Origin: Jeongeupia naejangsanensis
GTDB taxonomy: Bacteria > Pseudomonadota > Gammaproteobacteria > Burkholderiales > Chitinibacteraceae
Assembly (NCBI RefSeq): GCF_016865585.1
Contig: NZ_JAESND010000001.1
Location: 868,001 to 932,000, forward strand
Reading direction: 5' to 3'
Length of the DNA: 64,000 nt
Shown here: piece by piece, positions 11,543 to 19,688 of the stretch
Layout: the number at the start of each line of letters is the position of its first letter
How positions within the stretch are numbered: the stretch's first letter is position 1
The notes under the pieces: generated by a model
The model's database searches: none
Told to the model about the DNA's origin: nothing
Seen by the model: only the letters and a program-made list of their open reading frames with translations
Position numbers and translations under genes: made by a program

Positions 11543-12043
11543 TCAGCGCGGCCGGACCGGCAACCAGATTTCCATCGTCCTCGCCGGCCGTCCCGGTTCG
11601 CCACGCTCGTCGTAATACTCGAACTCCGGCGTTCCGCCATGGGCGTAAGCGGATGACGCCAGCCACTCCATCAGCGCTGGCCACCCCAGGCCGATGGCCT
11701 TGATGAAATCTGCTTCGCTGGCCGTCGGCTCGGTCGTCAGCACCGCGTAGCTTGCCGGCGCCAGCTGCAGTGCCTCATATCCCGCCGGGGCGATGCTGCC
11801 GGCGGCCACCGGCACGCCGATCAGATAGCTGAAATCGGTGGTATCCGGGTCGAAATCATAAACCACGCCGTAGAACGGGTACGGCGCGCCGATGCGGCCG
11901 GGAATGGCCGCCAGCTTGTCCTCGGCCATCACCGCTTGCCACGCGGCAGTGATGTCGCGCTGGTTGCGGCCGTCGCGCACCGAGGTGCGCAGGCTCACGC
12001 CGATCAGATCGGCGCCATCGTGGTGATCGATTCGTACACTCAT
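11543..12043 (-). CDS. GyrI-like / AraC effector-binding-domain protein
   Basis: A 166-residue stand-alone effector-binding domain (GyrI/BacTEB fold). The patterns supporting it are IGVSLRTS near the start, a central PFYGVVYDFDPDTTDFSYLIGVPV segment, a paired repeat SYAVLTTEPTAS, and the terminal MEIWLPV strand. Related proteins bind small hydrophobic molecules, inhibit gyrase (SbmC/GyrI) or occur fused to AraC regulators. No DNA-binding domain is present. A good ribosome site (GGACAGGA) precedes the ATG. Ligand and role are unknown. Confidence 0.72.
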   Translation of the reverse strand: MSVRIDHHDGADLIGVSLRTSVRDGRNQRDITAAWQAVMAEDKLAAIPGRIGAPYPFYGVVYDFDPDTTDFSYLIGVPVAAGSIAPAGYEALQLAPASYAVLTTEPTASEADFIKAIGLGWPALMEWLASSAYAHGGTPEFEYYDERGEPGRPARTMEIWLPVRPR

Positions 12044-12206
12044 GATCCTGTCCCCTGAAATTTTATCCGGCCAGCTCGGAGCACAAGCCTACAGTCTCGG
12101 CCGCACCGGCTGCCGCACGCAAGCACCGGAACATGACAAATGACAAATGAATAGCAATTCGGCCAGACCGTCTGGCCCTTGCCGGGCCACGGCGCCGTAG
12201 CATGCG

Positions 12207-12212
12207 TATAAT
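12207..12212 (+). promoter_or_regulatory. Candidate -10 (TATAAT) in the 198-bp gap before the YkgJ gene
   Basis: A consensus TATAAT lies 30 bp upstream of ATG 12242. No well-spaced -35 is evident. The same gap holds a short direct repeat TGACAAATGACAAATGA at about 12133-12149, of unknown meaning. Confidence 0.4.
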
Positions 12213-12241
12213 CGCCCCGCTTCACGTCTGCATTGCCGCCC

Positions 12242-12649
12242 ATGTCCTCGTCCGCGTACAAAAAACTGATTCACGTCTCCACGCTGGAGAACCTCGACAC
12301 CTGGGCGCGCTATCGCAACGGCATGTGCCTCGATTGCCGCTCCGCCTGTTGCAGCCTGCCGGTCGAAGTGAAAGTGCTCGATCTCGTGCGCATGGGCGTG
12401 GTCGACGCGTTCGAAGCCGAACACGAGCAGCCCAAGCAGATCGCCAAGCGCCTGCAGAAGGCCGGCGTGATCGAGCACTTCAATTTCAAGCAAAGCATTT
12501 TCACACTGGCGCGCCGCTCGAGCGGCGAATGCACCTATCTGGATGCGGATACCCGCCTGTGCACGATTTACGATTTGCGGCCGAACACCTGTAGAAACCA
12601 CCCGAAGATCGGCCCACGCCCGGGCTACTGCTCCTACCGCAACAAGTGA
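12242..12649 (+). CDS. YkgJ-family cysteine cluster protein
   Basis: A 135-residue cytoplasmic protein of the YkgJ (CxxCxxxCC-type zinc or iron-binding) family. The Cys clusters are CLDCRSACC near residue 25, then ECTYLDADTRLCTIYDLRPNTCR, followed by PGYC at the end. ATG 12242 is preferred over a TTG nine bases upstream. The family is widespread and is thought to bind a metal or Fe-S centre, but no activity is established. A second, divergent YkgJ member lies at 60089. Confidence 0.82.
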   Translation: MSSSAYKKLIHVSTLENLDTWARYRNGMCLDCRSACCSLPVEVKVLDLVRMGVVDAFEAEHEQPKQIAKRLQKAGVIEHFNFKQSIFTLARRSSGECTYLDADTRLCTIYDLRPNTCRNHPKIGPRPGYCSYRNK

Positions 12650-12672
12650 TCACCTCCCGAGCCGGATCCACG

Positions 12673-12867
12673 ATGACCGAACAGAAACAAGCCGTTCAGC
12701 CCCAAGCCTGTCCCAAGTGCGGTGCACCGCCCGATGTGCGCAAGGCCGGCGCCAACCGCGTCTGGGTGCAATGCGCCAAGTTCGGTGCCAACGGCAACTG
12801 CAACGTGATCTGCTCGCCGCAGCCGACCCGCAAGGAAGCGGTTGCGGTCTGGAACCGGTTGAAGTAA
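12673..12867 (+). CDS. Small zinc-ribbon protein, Lar-like
   Basis: A 64-residue protein with CPKCGAPPDVRK near the N-terminus, a second Cys pair in VQCAKFGANGNCNV, and the ending EAVAVWNRLK. This resembles Lar-type zinc ribbons (restriction-alleviation fold; C-x2-C ... C ... EAxxxWNxR). Short length and poor annotation of this family mean only the fold is claimed. The start at 12673 leaves a 23-bp gap after the YkgJ gene, so the two are probably one transcript ended by the terminator at 12887. Confidence 0.65.
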   Translation: MTEQKQAVQPQACPKCGAPPDVRKAGANRVWVQCAKFGANGNCNVICSPQPTRKEAVAVWNRLK

Positions 12868-12886
12868 CCGCCGCATCCCGAAACAG

Positions 12887-12913
12887 AACGGGAAGGCACC
12901 GCCTTCCCGTTTT
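12887..12913. terminator. Terminator between convergent genes
   Basis: A perfect 11-bp stem (AACGGGAAGGC / GCCTTCCCGTT) with a 3-nt loop and TTTT tail on the plus strand. It serves the Lar-like gene and could act weakly for the opposing MBL gene. Confidence 0.85.
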
Positions 12914-12926
12914 GCATGATCGCAGC

Positions 12927-13904
12927 TCAGCGGTCGCTGCGGATCGGGCCGTACTCGATCGGCACCCACGCATAGGCGTTGCCGTCGGCACGCACATGAC
13001 CGATGCCCGGGAAAGGCAAGTGCGCACCGCCGACCCAGAGCTTGTCCTTCGCGGCACTGGCGAAGATCGCCTTGCGGGCCGCGATGGCCTGCTCACTGTT
13101 GACGTCGAACTCGAGCGCCACCTCGGGACGGGCGAACTGCACCGAATGGCTGTGCACCAGGTCGCCCCACAGCAGCAGGCTCTGGTTTTTCGACGTAATC
13201 AGGTAACCGGTATGCCCCGGCGTGTGGCCGGCTGCAGCGGCCGACGTCACGCCGGGCAACAGCTTGTCGCCAGCGTCGAAGACCTTGAAGCGCCCCTGCC
13301 TGGCGTACGGCAGGATCGAGTCCTTCGCCATCTTGAAGAACGGCTGCATCTCCTTCGGCGCCTTGGCCACGGTCTCGTCGTCCAGCCAGTAGCCGCTCTC
13401 GGTCCTGGACACATAGACGTCGGCATTCGGGAATGCCGGCTTGCCGTCGTCGGTGGCGAGGCCACAGGCATGATCAGGATGCAGGTGGGTCAGCAGCACC
13501 AGATCGACCTGTTCCGGCGTGTAGCCGGCCGCCTTGAGATTGGCGCCGATATTGCCCAGGGTCGGGCCGAAGCACTTGTTGGCGCCGCCATCGACGAGCA
13601 CGAGCTTGTCGCCGGTGTGCACGAGGAAGGCGTTGACCGCGGTCTGTACCCCCGGTGTGCTTTGCAGGAACATCCGCGCCAGCAGTGTCTGGATATCCTG
13701 AGCGCTGGCGCCCTTCAGCAGCTTGGGATCGATATCGATGTAGCCGTCGTAGAGCGCGGTGACGACGAAGTCGCCAAGCGCCATCCGGAAATAGCCCGGG
13801 GCCTGGGTTTTCAACTGCGCCGGCGGTGCGGCATGCACCGGCGTGACTGCGGCGCCCGCCAGCGCGAGTGCCAGCATCAGTGATCTGAGGGTCTTGCCGG
13901 TCAT
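12927..13904 (-). CDS. Secreted MBL-fold metallo-hydrolase
   Basis: A 325-residue exported metallo-beta-lactamase-fold hydrolase. The signal peptide is MTGKTLRSLMLALALAGAA...HA. The zinc motif THLHPDHACG (HxHxDH) is intact, with later metal ligands in AGHTPGHTGY, LLWGDLVHSH and GGAHLPFPG. The overall pattern is closer to quorum-quenching lactonases and related hydrolases than to beta-lactamases, but the substrate is not inferable. ATG 13904 has a GGAGAG site six bases upstream. It is transcribed alone. Confidence 0.82.
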   Translation of the reverse strand: MTGKTLRSLMLALALAGAAVTPVHAAPPAQLKTQAPGYFRMALGDFVVTALYDGYIDIDPKLLKGASAQDIQTLLARMFLQSTPGVQTAVNAFLVHTGDKLVLVDGGANKCFGPTLGNIGANLKAAGYTPEQVDLVLLTHLHPDHACGLATDDGKPAFPNADVYVSRTESGYWLDDETVAKAPKEMQPFFKMAKDSILPYARQGRFKVFDAGDKLLPGVTSAAAAGHTPGHTGYLITSKNQSLLLWGDLVHSHSVQFARPEVALEFDVNSEQAIAARKAIFASAAKDKLWVGGAHLPFPGIGHVRADGNAYAWVPIEYGPIRSDR

Positions 13905-14028
13905 GCAGCTCTCCAAGTCGCGCGGCCCATGCCGCCCTCGTCGAAGATAAAATTTCTTACATTATCTGACCAGCATATTTCACAAATTGATACACGCTTC
14001 CAGGGACGAACCCGGACCCGGACCGGCC

Positions 14029-14238
14029 TCACCCCTTGCCGTCGCCCTGCGAATCTTCCTGCAGCGCCACCGTATCGACGCTTTCGAGGCAATTGTCATT
14101 AAGTTGCTCGCGTGCCAGGCGAATCTGGTTTTCAATATCACTGATTCTGGCGGTACTGACATCGCCAGCGGCATTGGCGATGCCGACGACCAGAAAACCG
14201 GACAGCGACATCACGGCGACGCGGGATTTCATTTTCAT
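14029..14238 (-). CDS. Small secreted protein of unknown function
   Basis: A 69-residue protein with a likely signal peptide (MKMKSRVAVMSLSGFLVVGIANAAG). The mature part is a short polar sequence with one Cys (ISDIENQIRLAREQLNDNC) that may be helical. ATG 14238 is chosen because a strong AGGAAGGA ribosome site sits just upstream; longer frames to 14301 lack one. I do not recognise a family. It lies alone in a 540-bp space between the MBL gene and the TonB-like gene. Confidence 0.55.
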   Translation of the reverse strand: MKMKSRVAVMSLSGFLVVGIANAAGDVSTARISDIENQIRLAREQLNDNCLESVDTVALQEDSQGDGKG

Positions 14239-14448
14239 CGGTCCTTCCTCGGCGCTAGGGGAAACGGCCCTCGTCTTCGATGAAGACAGGCCACGGCGCA
14301 TGCATTCATGGAATGACCCGCGGTGTACCCTGCAGGTTCCCCGGCCGTCGCGTCAGGATCGACAGCAACGCCATCGCCGACACCGTTCAGGAAGCATGCT
14401 AAGTTCTCGCCTTCACTCATCGCTCATTGCCGCAGCCGGACCCGATTG

Positions 14449-15300
14449 ATGCAGCAGCTCCCCGATTTGCAACCCGAACGACAAGGCACACCGCGCTGGC
14501 TCTGGCTGGCGCTGATGGCGTCCTTGCTCGCTCACCTCTCGCTGCTGCTGCTCCAACCCCTGCAGCAATCGACCAGCGTCGAGGCTGGCTCGCCGCCATT
14601 GCAAATGCGGCTGGTCCGGACACCCAAGCCGGTCACGCCAACGCCGCCTACCGCTACCATCGCACCGCAACCCGCGCCGGTGCCGGAGAAAAAGCCGGTA
14701 CAGGTCCGTGACCGCTCGGAATACGCCGTGCCGAAGTCGGCGGCCAAACCGCCGGCCCGGCGCAAGGTGGCGGCCGCCAGCGCACCGGCGAGCGCTGCCC
14801 GGCCCCCGCTTGACCTGAGCGTCAACGAAGTGGAAATGAAGGGCCTCGATGAAGCCCTGGGTGTCCGCCCGGACGGCAAGCAGCGCAAGCTGGTGACCCG
14901 CTATGCCGACCTGCCCAAGGAAGGCAACGACATAGAAGAAGACAGCGCCACGCGGGCGCAGCAGCGGCCCGATACCCGCGCGATGTTCGGTTTGTGGGAA
15001 GCACAGATCCGCAACAAGGTCGAACGCATCGGCACGATGAACTACCCTCGCGATGAAAAGGGCAACCCGCTGCAGGGCCTGCTGCGTTTCCGGCTGGTCC
15101 TGAACGCCGATGGCACGATTGCGGATGCGCAGGTCGAAGAAACCTCGGGTGACCCGCGCCTCGACGCCGAGACGCTGAAAATCATCCGCTATGCCGCGCC
15201 GTTCGGCCCGGTACCCAAGCCGCTGCTCGACCGGAACGGCAAGATCTCGCTGGTCCGTTATTACCGCTTCGTCAACGAACGGACGCGCTGGAGCAACTGA
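14449..15300 (+). CDS. TonB-family energy transducer-like protein
   Basis: A 283-residue protein with one N-terminal membrane anchor (WLWLALMASLLAHLSLLLL), a Pro/Ala/Lys-rich periplasmic spacer (about 60-120), and a C-terminal TonB-like domain. The C-terminal segment includes LLRFRLVLNADGTIADAQVEE and LDAETLKIIRYAAPFGPVP. TonB proteins relay the proton-motive force from ExbBD to outer-membrane receptors. No exbB/exbD is adjacent. The spacing ending in YYRFVNERTRW is typical of beta-proteobacterial TonB-C proteins. The frame is open upstream to 14323, but residues before Met 14449 are not TonB-like. Confidence 0.75.
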   Translation: MQQLPDLQPERQGTPRWLWLALMASLLAHLSLLLLQPLQQSTSVEAGSPPLQMRLVRTPKPVTPTPPTATIAPQPAPVPEKKPVQVRDRSEYAVPKSAAKPPARRKVAAASAPASAARPPLDLSVNEVEMKGLDEALGVRPDGKQRKLVTRYADLPKEGNDIEEDSATRAQQRPDTRAMFGLWEAQIRNKVERIGTMNYPRDEKGNPLQGLLRFRLVLNADGTIADAQVEETSGDPRLDAETLKIIRYAAPFGPVPKPLLDRNGKISLVRYYRFVNERTRWSN

Positions 15301-15336
15301 ACGGCAAAGCCGTCTGAGTGCCCCTCGTCCGCCGGC

Positions 15337-16245
15337 CTACCGACGCGGGTCCGGGTCCCTCTGCCTCAGCATCGCCCGGGCCGCGACGACGATCCGGCGG
15401 AACAGCGCATCCACCATCGGTGCCTGAATCTGCCATGCGTGCCAGTACAGCGGCACGTCATGCGGTTGCGCCGGCAACAGATCGACAAGCTGCCCGCTGT
15501 CCAGCTGCGGCCGGACCGCCAGCTCCGGCACCAGCACATAGCCGAAATCGAGCAAGGCAAAGTCGACAAAGGCCTGCGACGACGGCATCAGATGCGCCGG
15601 GTAATGCCCCTCGGCGATACCGAAATGCCGCGCCAGATAGGCACCAAGCATCGCATCCTTGCGGTTGTAAAGCAGCCCCGGTGCGCGCAGCAAGGCGGCA
15701 CGGCTGACGCCATCGGCAAAATGCCGTGCGGCGAATCGTGGCGTGGCAACGCAGATGTAGCGCAAGGCCCCCAGCGGCTCGGCCACGCACCCACGCATCG
15801 CATCGGGCCGCGCCGACACGCAGGCCAGCGCCTCGCCACGCGCCAGCAGTTCGTGGGTGTAATCCTCGTTGTCGACCTGCAGCTCGACCGTGAACGGCGA
15901 ACCATCCAGCGTTTCGGCCAGCACTTGCGGCAGCCAGGCGTGCAGGCTGTCCGCGTTCACCGCCAGCGCCAGCCGTGACGGCCCTTCAGCGGGACCCGCG
16001 AGCGTACGCAGCACCTCTTCCTCCAGCAGGCGGATCCGGTCGAGATAGCGCAGCAGCGTCTGGCCGGCACCGGTGGGAATGCAGGGACGCCCTCGCGTGA
16101 GCAGCGTCTGGCCGAACCGCGCCTCGAGCGTCCGGATGCGTTGGGAGACCGCCGATTGCGTCAGGTGCAGCGCTGATGCCGCGCGCTCGAAGCTGCCTTC
16201 ACGCACTACGGACAGAAAAGCTTCGGTGAGTTTGCCGTCGAACAT
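15337..16245 (-). CDS. argP: LysR-family regulator ArgP
   Basis: A 302-residue LysR-type regulator with an N-terminal winged helix (FLSVVREGSFERAASALHLTQSAVSQRIRTLE) followed by an effector domain. It is divergent from a LysE/ArgO exporter, the standard ArgP-ArgO arrangement. In that arrangement ArgP senses Arg/Lys and activates the exporter. The start codon is close to the AT-rich divergent region. Identification as ArgP rests on the N-terminus (MFDGKLTEAFLSVV) and gene context. Confidence 0.88.
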   Translation of the reverse strand: MFDGKLTEAFLSVVREGSFERAASALHLTQSAVSQRIRTLEARFGQTLLTRGRPCIPTGAGQTLLRYLDRIRLLEEEVLRTLAGPAEGPSRLALAVNADSLHAWLPQVLAETLDGSPFTVELQVDNEDYTHELLARGEALACVSARPDAMRGCVAEPLGALRYICVATPRFAARHFADGVSRAALLRAPGLLYNRKDAMLGAYLARHFGIAEGHYPAHLMPSSQAFVDFALLDFGYVLVPELAVRPQLDSGQLVDLLPAQPHDVPLYWHAWQIQAPMVDALFRRIVVAARAMLRQRDPDPRR

Positions 16246-16346
16246 TAATTAGAATTTTTTATGTTTACTGAAAAAGATTAATTCAAATCGCCTCAGCCAG
16301 ACATGATTTTTATGCTGCAAGCCTTCATCACGAGGAGTTTGCAGCC
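16244..16346. promoter_or_regulatory. AT-rich argP/argO divergent control region
   Basis: This gap of about 100 bp is strikingly AT-rich in a GC-rich genome. It has ATTAATT at 16244-16250 and again at 16277-16283, 33 bp (about three helical turns) apart. Such spacing suits a LysR-type tetramer, but the first copy overlaps the argP start codon, so the site assignment is tentative. Confidence 0.35.
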
Positions 16347-16952
16347 ATGAATCCGATCTACTGGCAGGGACTGGCGCTGGGCGGCAGCCTGATCGTTGCC
16401 ATCGGCGCGCAGAACGCGCACGTGCTGCGCATGGGGCTGCTGCGGCAGCATGCGCTGCTGACCGCGGCGGTCTGTGCCTTGTGCGACATCGCCCTGATCA
16501 CGCTCGGCCTGCTTGGCATGGGTGCATTGCTCGCGACATCGCCGTTCCTGCTCACGGCGGCACGCTGGGGCGGCGCCGCCTACCTGATCTGGTACGGCAT
16601 CGGTTCGCTGCGGGCCGCGTTTCAGGCCAATGCACTCACACAGACAGCCAGCGCCAGCGTGATCAGCCGTCGTCAGGCGCTGGCCACCGCGCTGGGTTTC
16701 AGCCTGCTCAACCCGCATGTCTACCTCGATACGGTGCTGCTGCTCGGCAGCGTCGGTGGCCGCTATGACGATCTGGCCCGGCTGCAGTTCGGCCTGGGCG
16801 CCGTCTCGGCCTCCTTGCTGTGGTTCTTCGGCCTCGCCTTCGCCGCGCGCACCCTTGCTCCGTGGCTGGCGCGCCCCGCCGTCTGGCGCCTGCTCGACGC
16901 GCTGACGGCCCTGACCATGTTCGGGCTGGCGGCCCTGCTGCTGCGAAGCTAG
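16347..16952 (+). CDS. argO: LysE/ArgO-family amino-acid exporter
   Basis: A 201-residue membrane protein with about six hydrophobic segments. It begins with the LysE/RhtB/ArgO signature (LGGSLIVAIGAQNAHVLRMGL), where the GAQN motif is diagnostic of the LysE/ArgO branch. A central GFSLLNPHVYLDTVLLLGS follows. It exports basic amino acids such as arginine in characterised relatives. A strong GAGGAG site precedes ATG 16347. The divergent argP gene should activate it. Confidence 0.88.
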   Translation: MNPIYWQGLALGGSLIVAIGAQNAHVLRMGLLRQHALLTAAVCALCDIALITLGLLGMGALLATSPFLLTAARWGGAAYLIWYGIGSLRAAFQANALTQTASASVISRRQALATALGFSLLNPHVYLDTVLLLGSVGGRYDDLARLQFGLGAVSASLLWFFGLAFAARTLAPWLARPAVWRLLDALTALTMFGLAALLLRS

Positions 16953-17039
16953 CAATGGCACTTTGACATTGACGCCCCGTTGCGACGCAGAACCGCTTAC
17001 ACTTGGAGCTGACACCCGCACAACCGTATCCGCCCCACC

Positions 17040-17759
17040 ATGATTACGTTGTATACCTTCGGCCCCGGCTTGGGTCTGCCCGACCCCAGCCCCTTCGTGA
17101 CCAAGACCGACGTGCTGCTGAAGCTGTCCGGCCTGCCTTACCGGACGCAATCGGGCAGCATCTTCAGTGCGCCCAAGGGCAAGCTGCCGCATCTCGACGA
17201 CGATGGTCACAAAGTCGTCGACTCGACGTTCATCCGCGCTTATCTCGAAGACCGCTACGATCTCGACTTCGACGAAGGTTACACACCGGCGCAGCGGGCA
17301 CTGGCGTGGTCGGTCGAGAAAATGCTCGAAGAACATCTGTATTTCGCCGTGCAGGCACTGCGCTGGGAAAACGACGCGAACTTCGAGCGCGGCCCGGCCG
17401 AGTTCTTCCGCAATGTACCGGCGCCGATGCGCGCCGGCTTCAAGGCAATGATCCGCCGCCGCGTCAGCCGCGACCTCTACGGTCAGGGCATGGGCCGACA
17501 TACCGCGGACGAGCAGTTCGAACTTGCCCGCCGCGATATCGATGCCACCGCCGAGCTGCTCGGCGACAAGCCCTATTTGCTCGGTGACACGATCTGCGGC
17601 ACCGATGCGACGGTGTTCGCCTTCCTGCTCGGCACGCTGTGCCCGCGCTTCGAATCGCCGCTGCGCCGCTACACTGAGCAGCACAAACCGCTGGTTGCCT
17701 ACGTAGAACGGATGATGGAACGCTTCTATCCGGACTTCACCGGCTGCAAGAAGGACTAG
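17040..17759 (+). CDS. Glutathione S-transferase-like protein (metaxin/FAX-type)
   Basis: A 239-residue two-domain GST-like protein. The thioredoxin-like N-terminus ends in GKLPHLDDDGHKVVDSTFI (cis-Pro and a GSH-contacting Asp-Ser), and the C-terminal helical domain includes GDTICGTDATVFAFLLGTL. This domain pattern matches the metaxin/failed-axon-connection branch common in proteobacteria. There is no Cys or Tyr in an obvious catalytic position at the N-terminus. Its last four bases overlap the convergent permease gene end. Confidence 0.78.
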   Translation: MITLYTFGPGLGLPDPSPFVTKTDVLLKLSGLPYRTQSGSIFSAPKGKLPHLDDDGHKVVDSTFIRAYLEDRYDLDFDEGYTPAQRALAWSVEKMLEEHLYFAVQALRWENDANFERGPAEFFRNVPAPMRAGFKAMIRRRVSRDLYGQGMGRHTADEQFELARRDIDATAELLGDKPYLLGDTICGTDATVFAFLLGTLCPRFESPLRRYTEQHKPLVAYVERMMERFYPDFTGCKKD

Positions 17760-18655
17760 CGCCGGACCAGACCGCCGCCGCTCAGGAACAAGCGCTGTGT
17801 CAGCGCGAACGCAGCGACGACCGGGATCACCGACAGTACGATCGCGGCCATCACCAGATTGGTCGAGACGGCAAACGGCCCGGTCAGGTCGTTGAAAATC
17901 CCGACGGCGAGCGGCATCATCAGCCGCTCCTTCAGTACCACCGCGGGCCACAGATAGTCGTTCCACGCGGCCACGAAGGTGAATACCGCCAGCGTCGCGA
18001 TCATCGGCCTCGCCATCGGCACTGCAACGCGCCACATCACGCCGAACTCGCTTGCACCGTCAACCCGCGCGACGTCGAGGATTTCGGCCGGGACATCCTG
18101 AAACGCCTGCCGCATCATGAAAACGCCGAAGGCGCCGGCGACATTCGGCAGCACCACCCCGGCATAGCTGTCGAGCAAGCCGAGCCGCGCACAGGTAATG
18201 AAGTTGGGCACGATCGCGACTTCCGCCGGCACCATCAGCGTGACCAGCAACAGGACGAACAGGACGTTGCGGCCGGGAAATGCCATCCGCGACAGCGCAT
18301 ACGCGCACGGGATCGTCAGCAACAGCACCAGCAGCATCGTCGCGGTCGAGATCAGCAGCGAGTTGGCGAAATAGCGCCAGAACGGCATCTCGTAGAAGAC
18401 CCGGTCGAACCACATCCAGCTCGGCTCGTTCGGCAGGAAGGCCGCCGGGAAGGTCCAGATCAGCGATCCGTCACTCGACAGCCCCACCGCCGCCGCCCAC
18501 CAGAACGGAAACACCGTGAACGCACCGAACAGCAGCAAGGCCGCGTAACGCGGCAGCGCCAGCATGGCGTCGCGCGCTTGCCGCTTCAGCCGGTACCAGC
18601 GTGGCGGCGCCTTCGGCACCGGCAGCACCCTCGTTTCCACCAGCGCCTGATTCAT
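17756..18655 (-). CDS. Carbohydrate ABC transporter permease (MalG-like)
   Basis: A 299-residue inner-membrane permease of the CUT1 (maltose-type) class with six hydrophobic segments. The EAA loop EILDVARVDGASEFGVMWRVAVP, which contacts the ATPase, is intact. It follows the second permease with a four-base ATGA overlap at 18652-18655. No solute-binding protein or ATPase gene is adjacent on either side within this window, so the transporter must use partners encoded elsewhere. Substrate is unknown; the neighbouring deacetylase hints at amino-sugar oligosaccharides. Confidence 0.87.
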   Translation of the reverse strand: MNQALVETRVLPVPKAPPRWYRLKRQARDAMLALPRYAALLLFGAFTVFPFWWAAAVGLSSDGSLIWTFPAAFLPNEPSWMWFDRVFYEMPFWRYFANSLLISTATMLLVLLLTIPCAYALSRMAFPGRNVLFVLLLVTLMVPAEVAIVPNFITCARLGLLDSYAGVVLPNVAGAFGVFMMRQAFQDVPAEILDVARVDGASEFGVMWRVAVPMARPMIATLAVFTFVAAWNDYLWPAVVLKERLMMPLAVGIFNDLTGPFAVSTNLVMAAIVLSVIPVVAAFALTQRLFLSGGGLVRR

Positions 18656-19545
18656 ACCGAACCCCCACGCCTCAGCAGGCCGTCTTCACCGAAGTAACGC
18701 AACTGCAGCGCGGCAAGCGCGAGGCAGACCAGCGTGACGATCAGCCCGGCCGCCGCCGCCAGCCCGAAGTTGTGGCCGTAGAACGCCACGCCGAAGACGT
18801 AGACCAGTGCGGTCTGGGTATCGGCCTGGCCGTCGGTCAGCACGATCACCTCCTGAAATGCCTTGAGCGCCTGGATCGTCGCCAGCAGCGTGCACAACAG
18901 GATCACCGGTTGCAGTGCCGGCAGCACCACGTGGCGCAGGCGTTGCCAGGCATTGGCACCATCGATCTGCGCCGCCTCGAGCGGCTCGCGCGACACCGTC
19001 TGCAGCCCCGCAAGGTAAAGCACCATGTAGTAGCCGACGTTCTTCCAGAACGAGAAGGCCATCACCGCGTACAGCGCCAGTTGCCGGTCCCCGAGCCAGT
19101 CCGGCTGTTCGCCGAAGCCGATCAGGTGGACCGATTCCAGAAACCAGTTGAACAGCCCGTCGAAACGCAACACCTGCTGCCAGACCACCGCGGCAATCGA
19201 TACCGCGATCACCACGGGCAGGTAGTACAGCGCCCGGAAGAAGCCGATCCCGGGCAGGCGCACATGCACCAGCAAGGCCAGCCCGAGCGCGCCGATCTGC
19301 AGCGGCAGCACCAGCAGCAGAAAGATCAGCGAGTTCTTCAGCGCATGGCCGAAACGTTCCGAGTCGGCCAGTTCGACGAAATGGGCAAAGCCGTTCCACA
19401 TGCTGTTGCCGGTTTGCGGAAAGTAGTCGCGGAAGGCCAGCCACAGGTTGAACAGCATCGGCCACAGCGTGAACACCGCGAAGACGACGAAGAACGGCGC
19501 GATGAACAGGTAAGCCGTTCGGGGATGGACACCGGGCATAGCCAT
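18652..19545 (-). CDS. Carbohydrate ABC transporter permease (MalF-like)
   Basis: A 297-residue permease of the MalF/UgpA type: start PRTAYLFIAPFFVVFAVFTLWP, six hydrophobic segments, and EAA loop LEAAQIDGANAWQRLRHVVLPAL. It forms an overlapping pair with the MalG-like gene and is the promoter-proximal member. The ATG at 19545 has AAGGAG eight bases upstream. It is divergent from the polysaccharide deacetylase, sharing a 143-bp control region. Without a binding protein here, sugar specificity is unresolved. Confidence 0.87.
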   Translation of the reverse strand: MAMPGVHPRTAYLFIAPFFVVFAVFTLWPMLFNLWLAFRDYFPQTGNSMWNGFAHFVELADSERFGHALKNSLIFLLLVLPLQIGALGLALLVHVRLPGIGFFRALYYLPVVIAVSIAAVVWQQVLRFDGLFNWFLESVHLIGFGEQPDWLGDRQLALYAVMAFSFWKNVGYYMVLYLAGLQTVSREPLEAAQIDGANAWQRLRHVVLPALQPVILLCTLLATIQALKAFQEVIVLTDGQADTQTALVYVFGVAFYGHNFGLAAAAGLIVTLVCLALAALQLRYFGEDGLLRRGGSV

Positions 19546-19564
19546 CGACGACTCCTTGAAGGTG

Positions 19565-19600
19565 TTGACGTAGTGTATGACGTTCGACTACATAATGTCT
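19565..19600. promoter_or_regulatory. Candidate divergent promoters with an inverted repeat
   Basis: On the plus strand, TTGACG (19565-19570) and TACATA (19589-19594) are 18 bp apart and face the deacetylase. On the minus strand, AAGACA and TACACT, also 18 bp apart, face the permeases. An imperfect inverted repeat with GTAGT/ACTAC ends spans 19570-19591 between these elements and is a plausible operator. Only 6 of 11 pairs match, so this is a suggestion. Confidence 0.4.
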
Positions 19601-19688
19601 TTGCCTTACTTGCACAAAAGAAATATTCGTGAAGCAAAACAAGTAGAAACATGCAAGCTTGAAGAATGAAAACAAGGAAGCCAACGAC

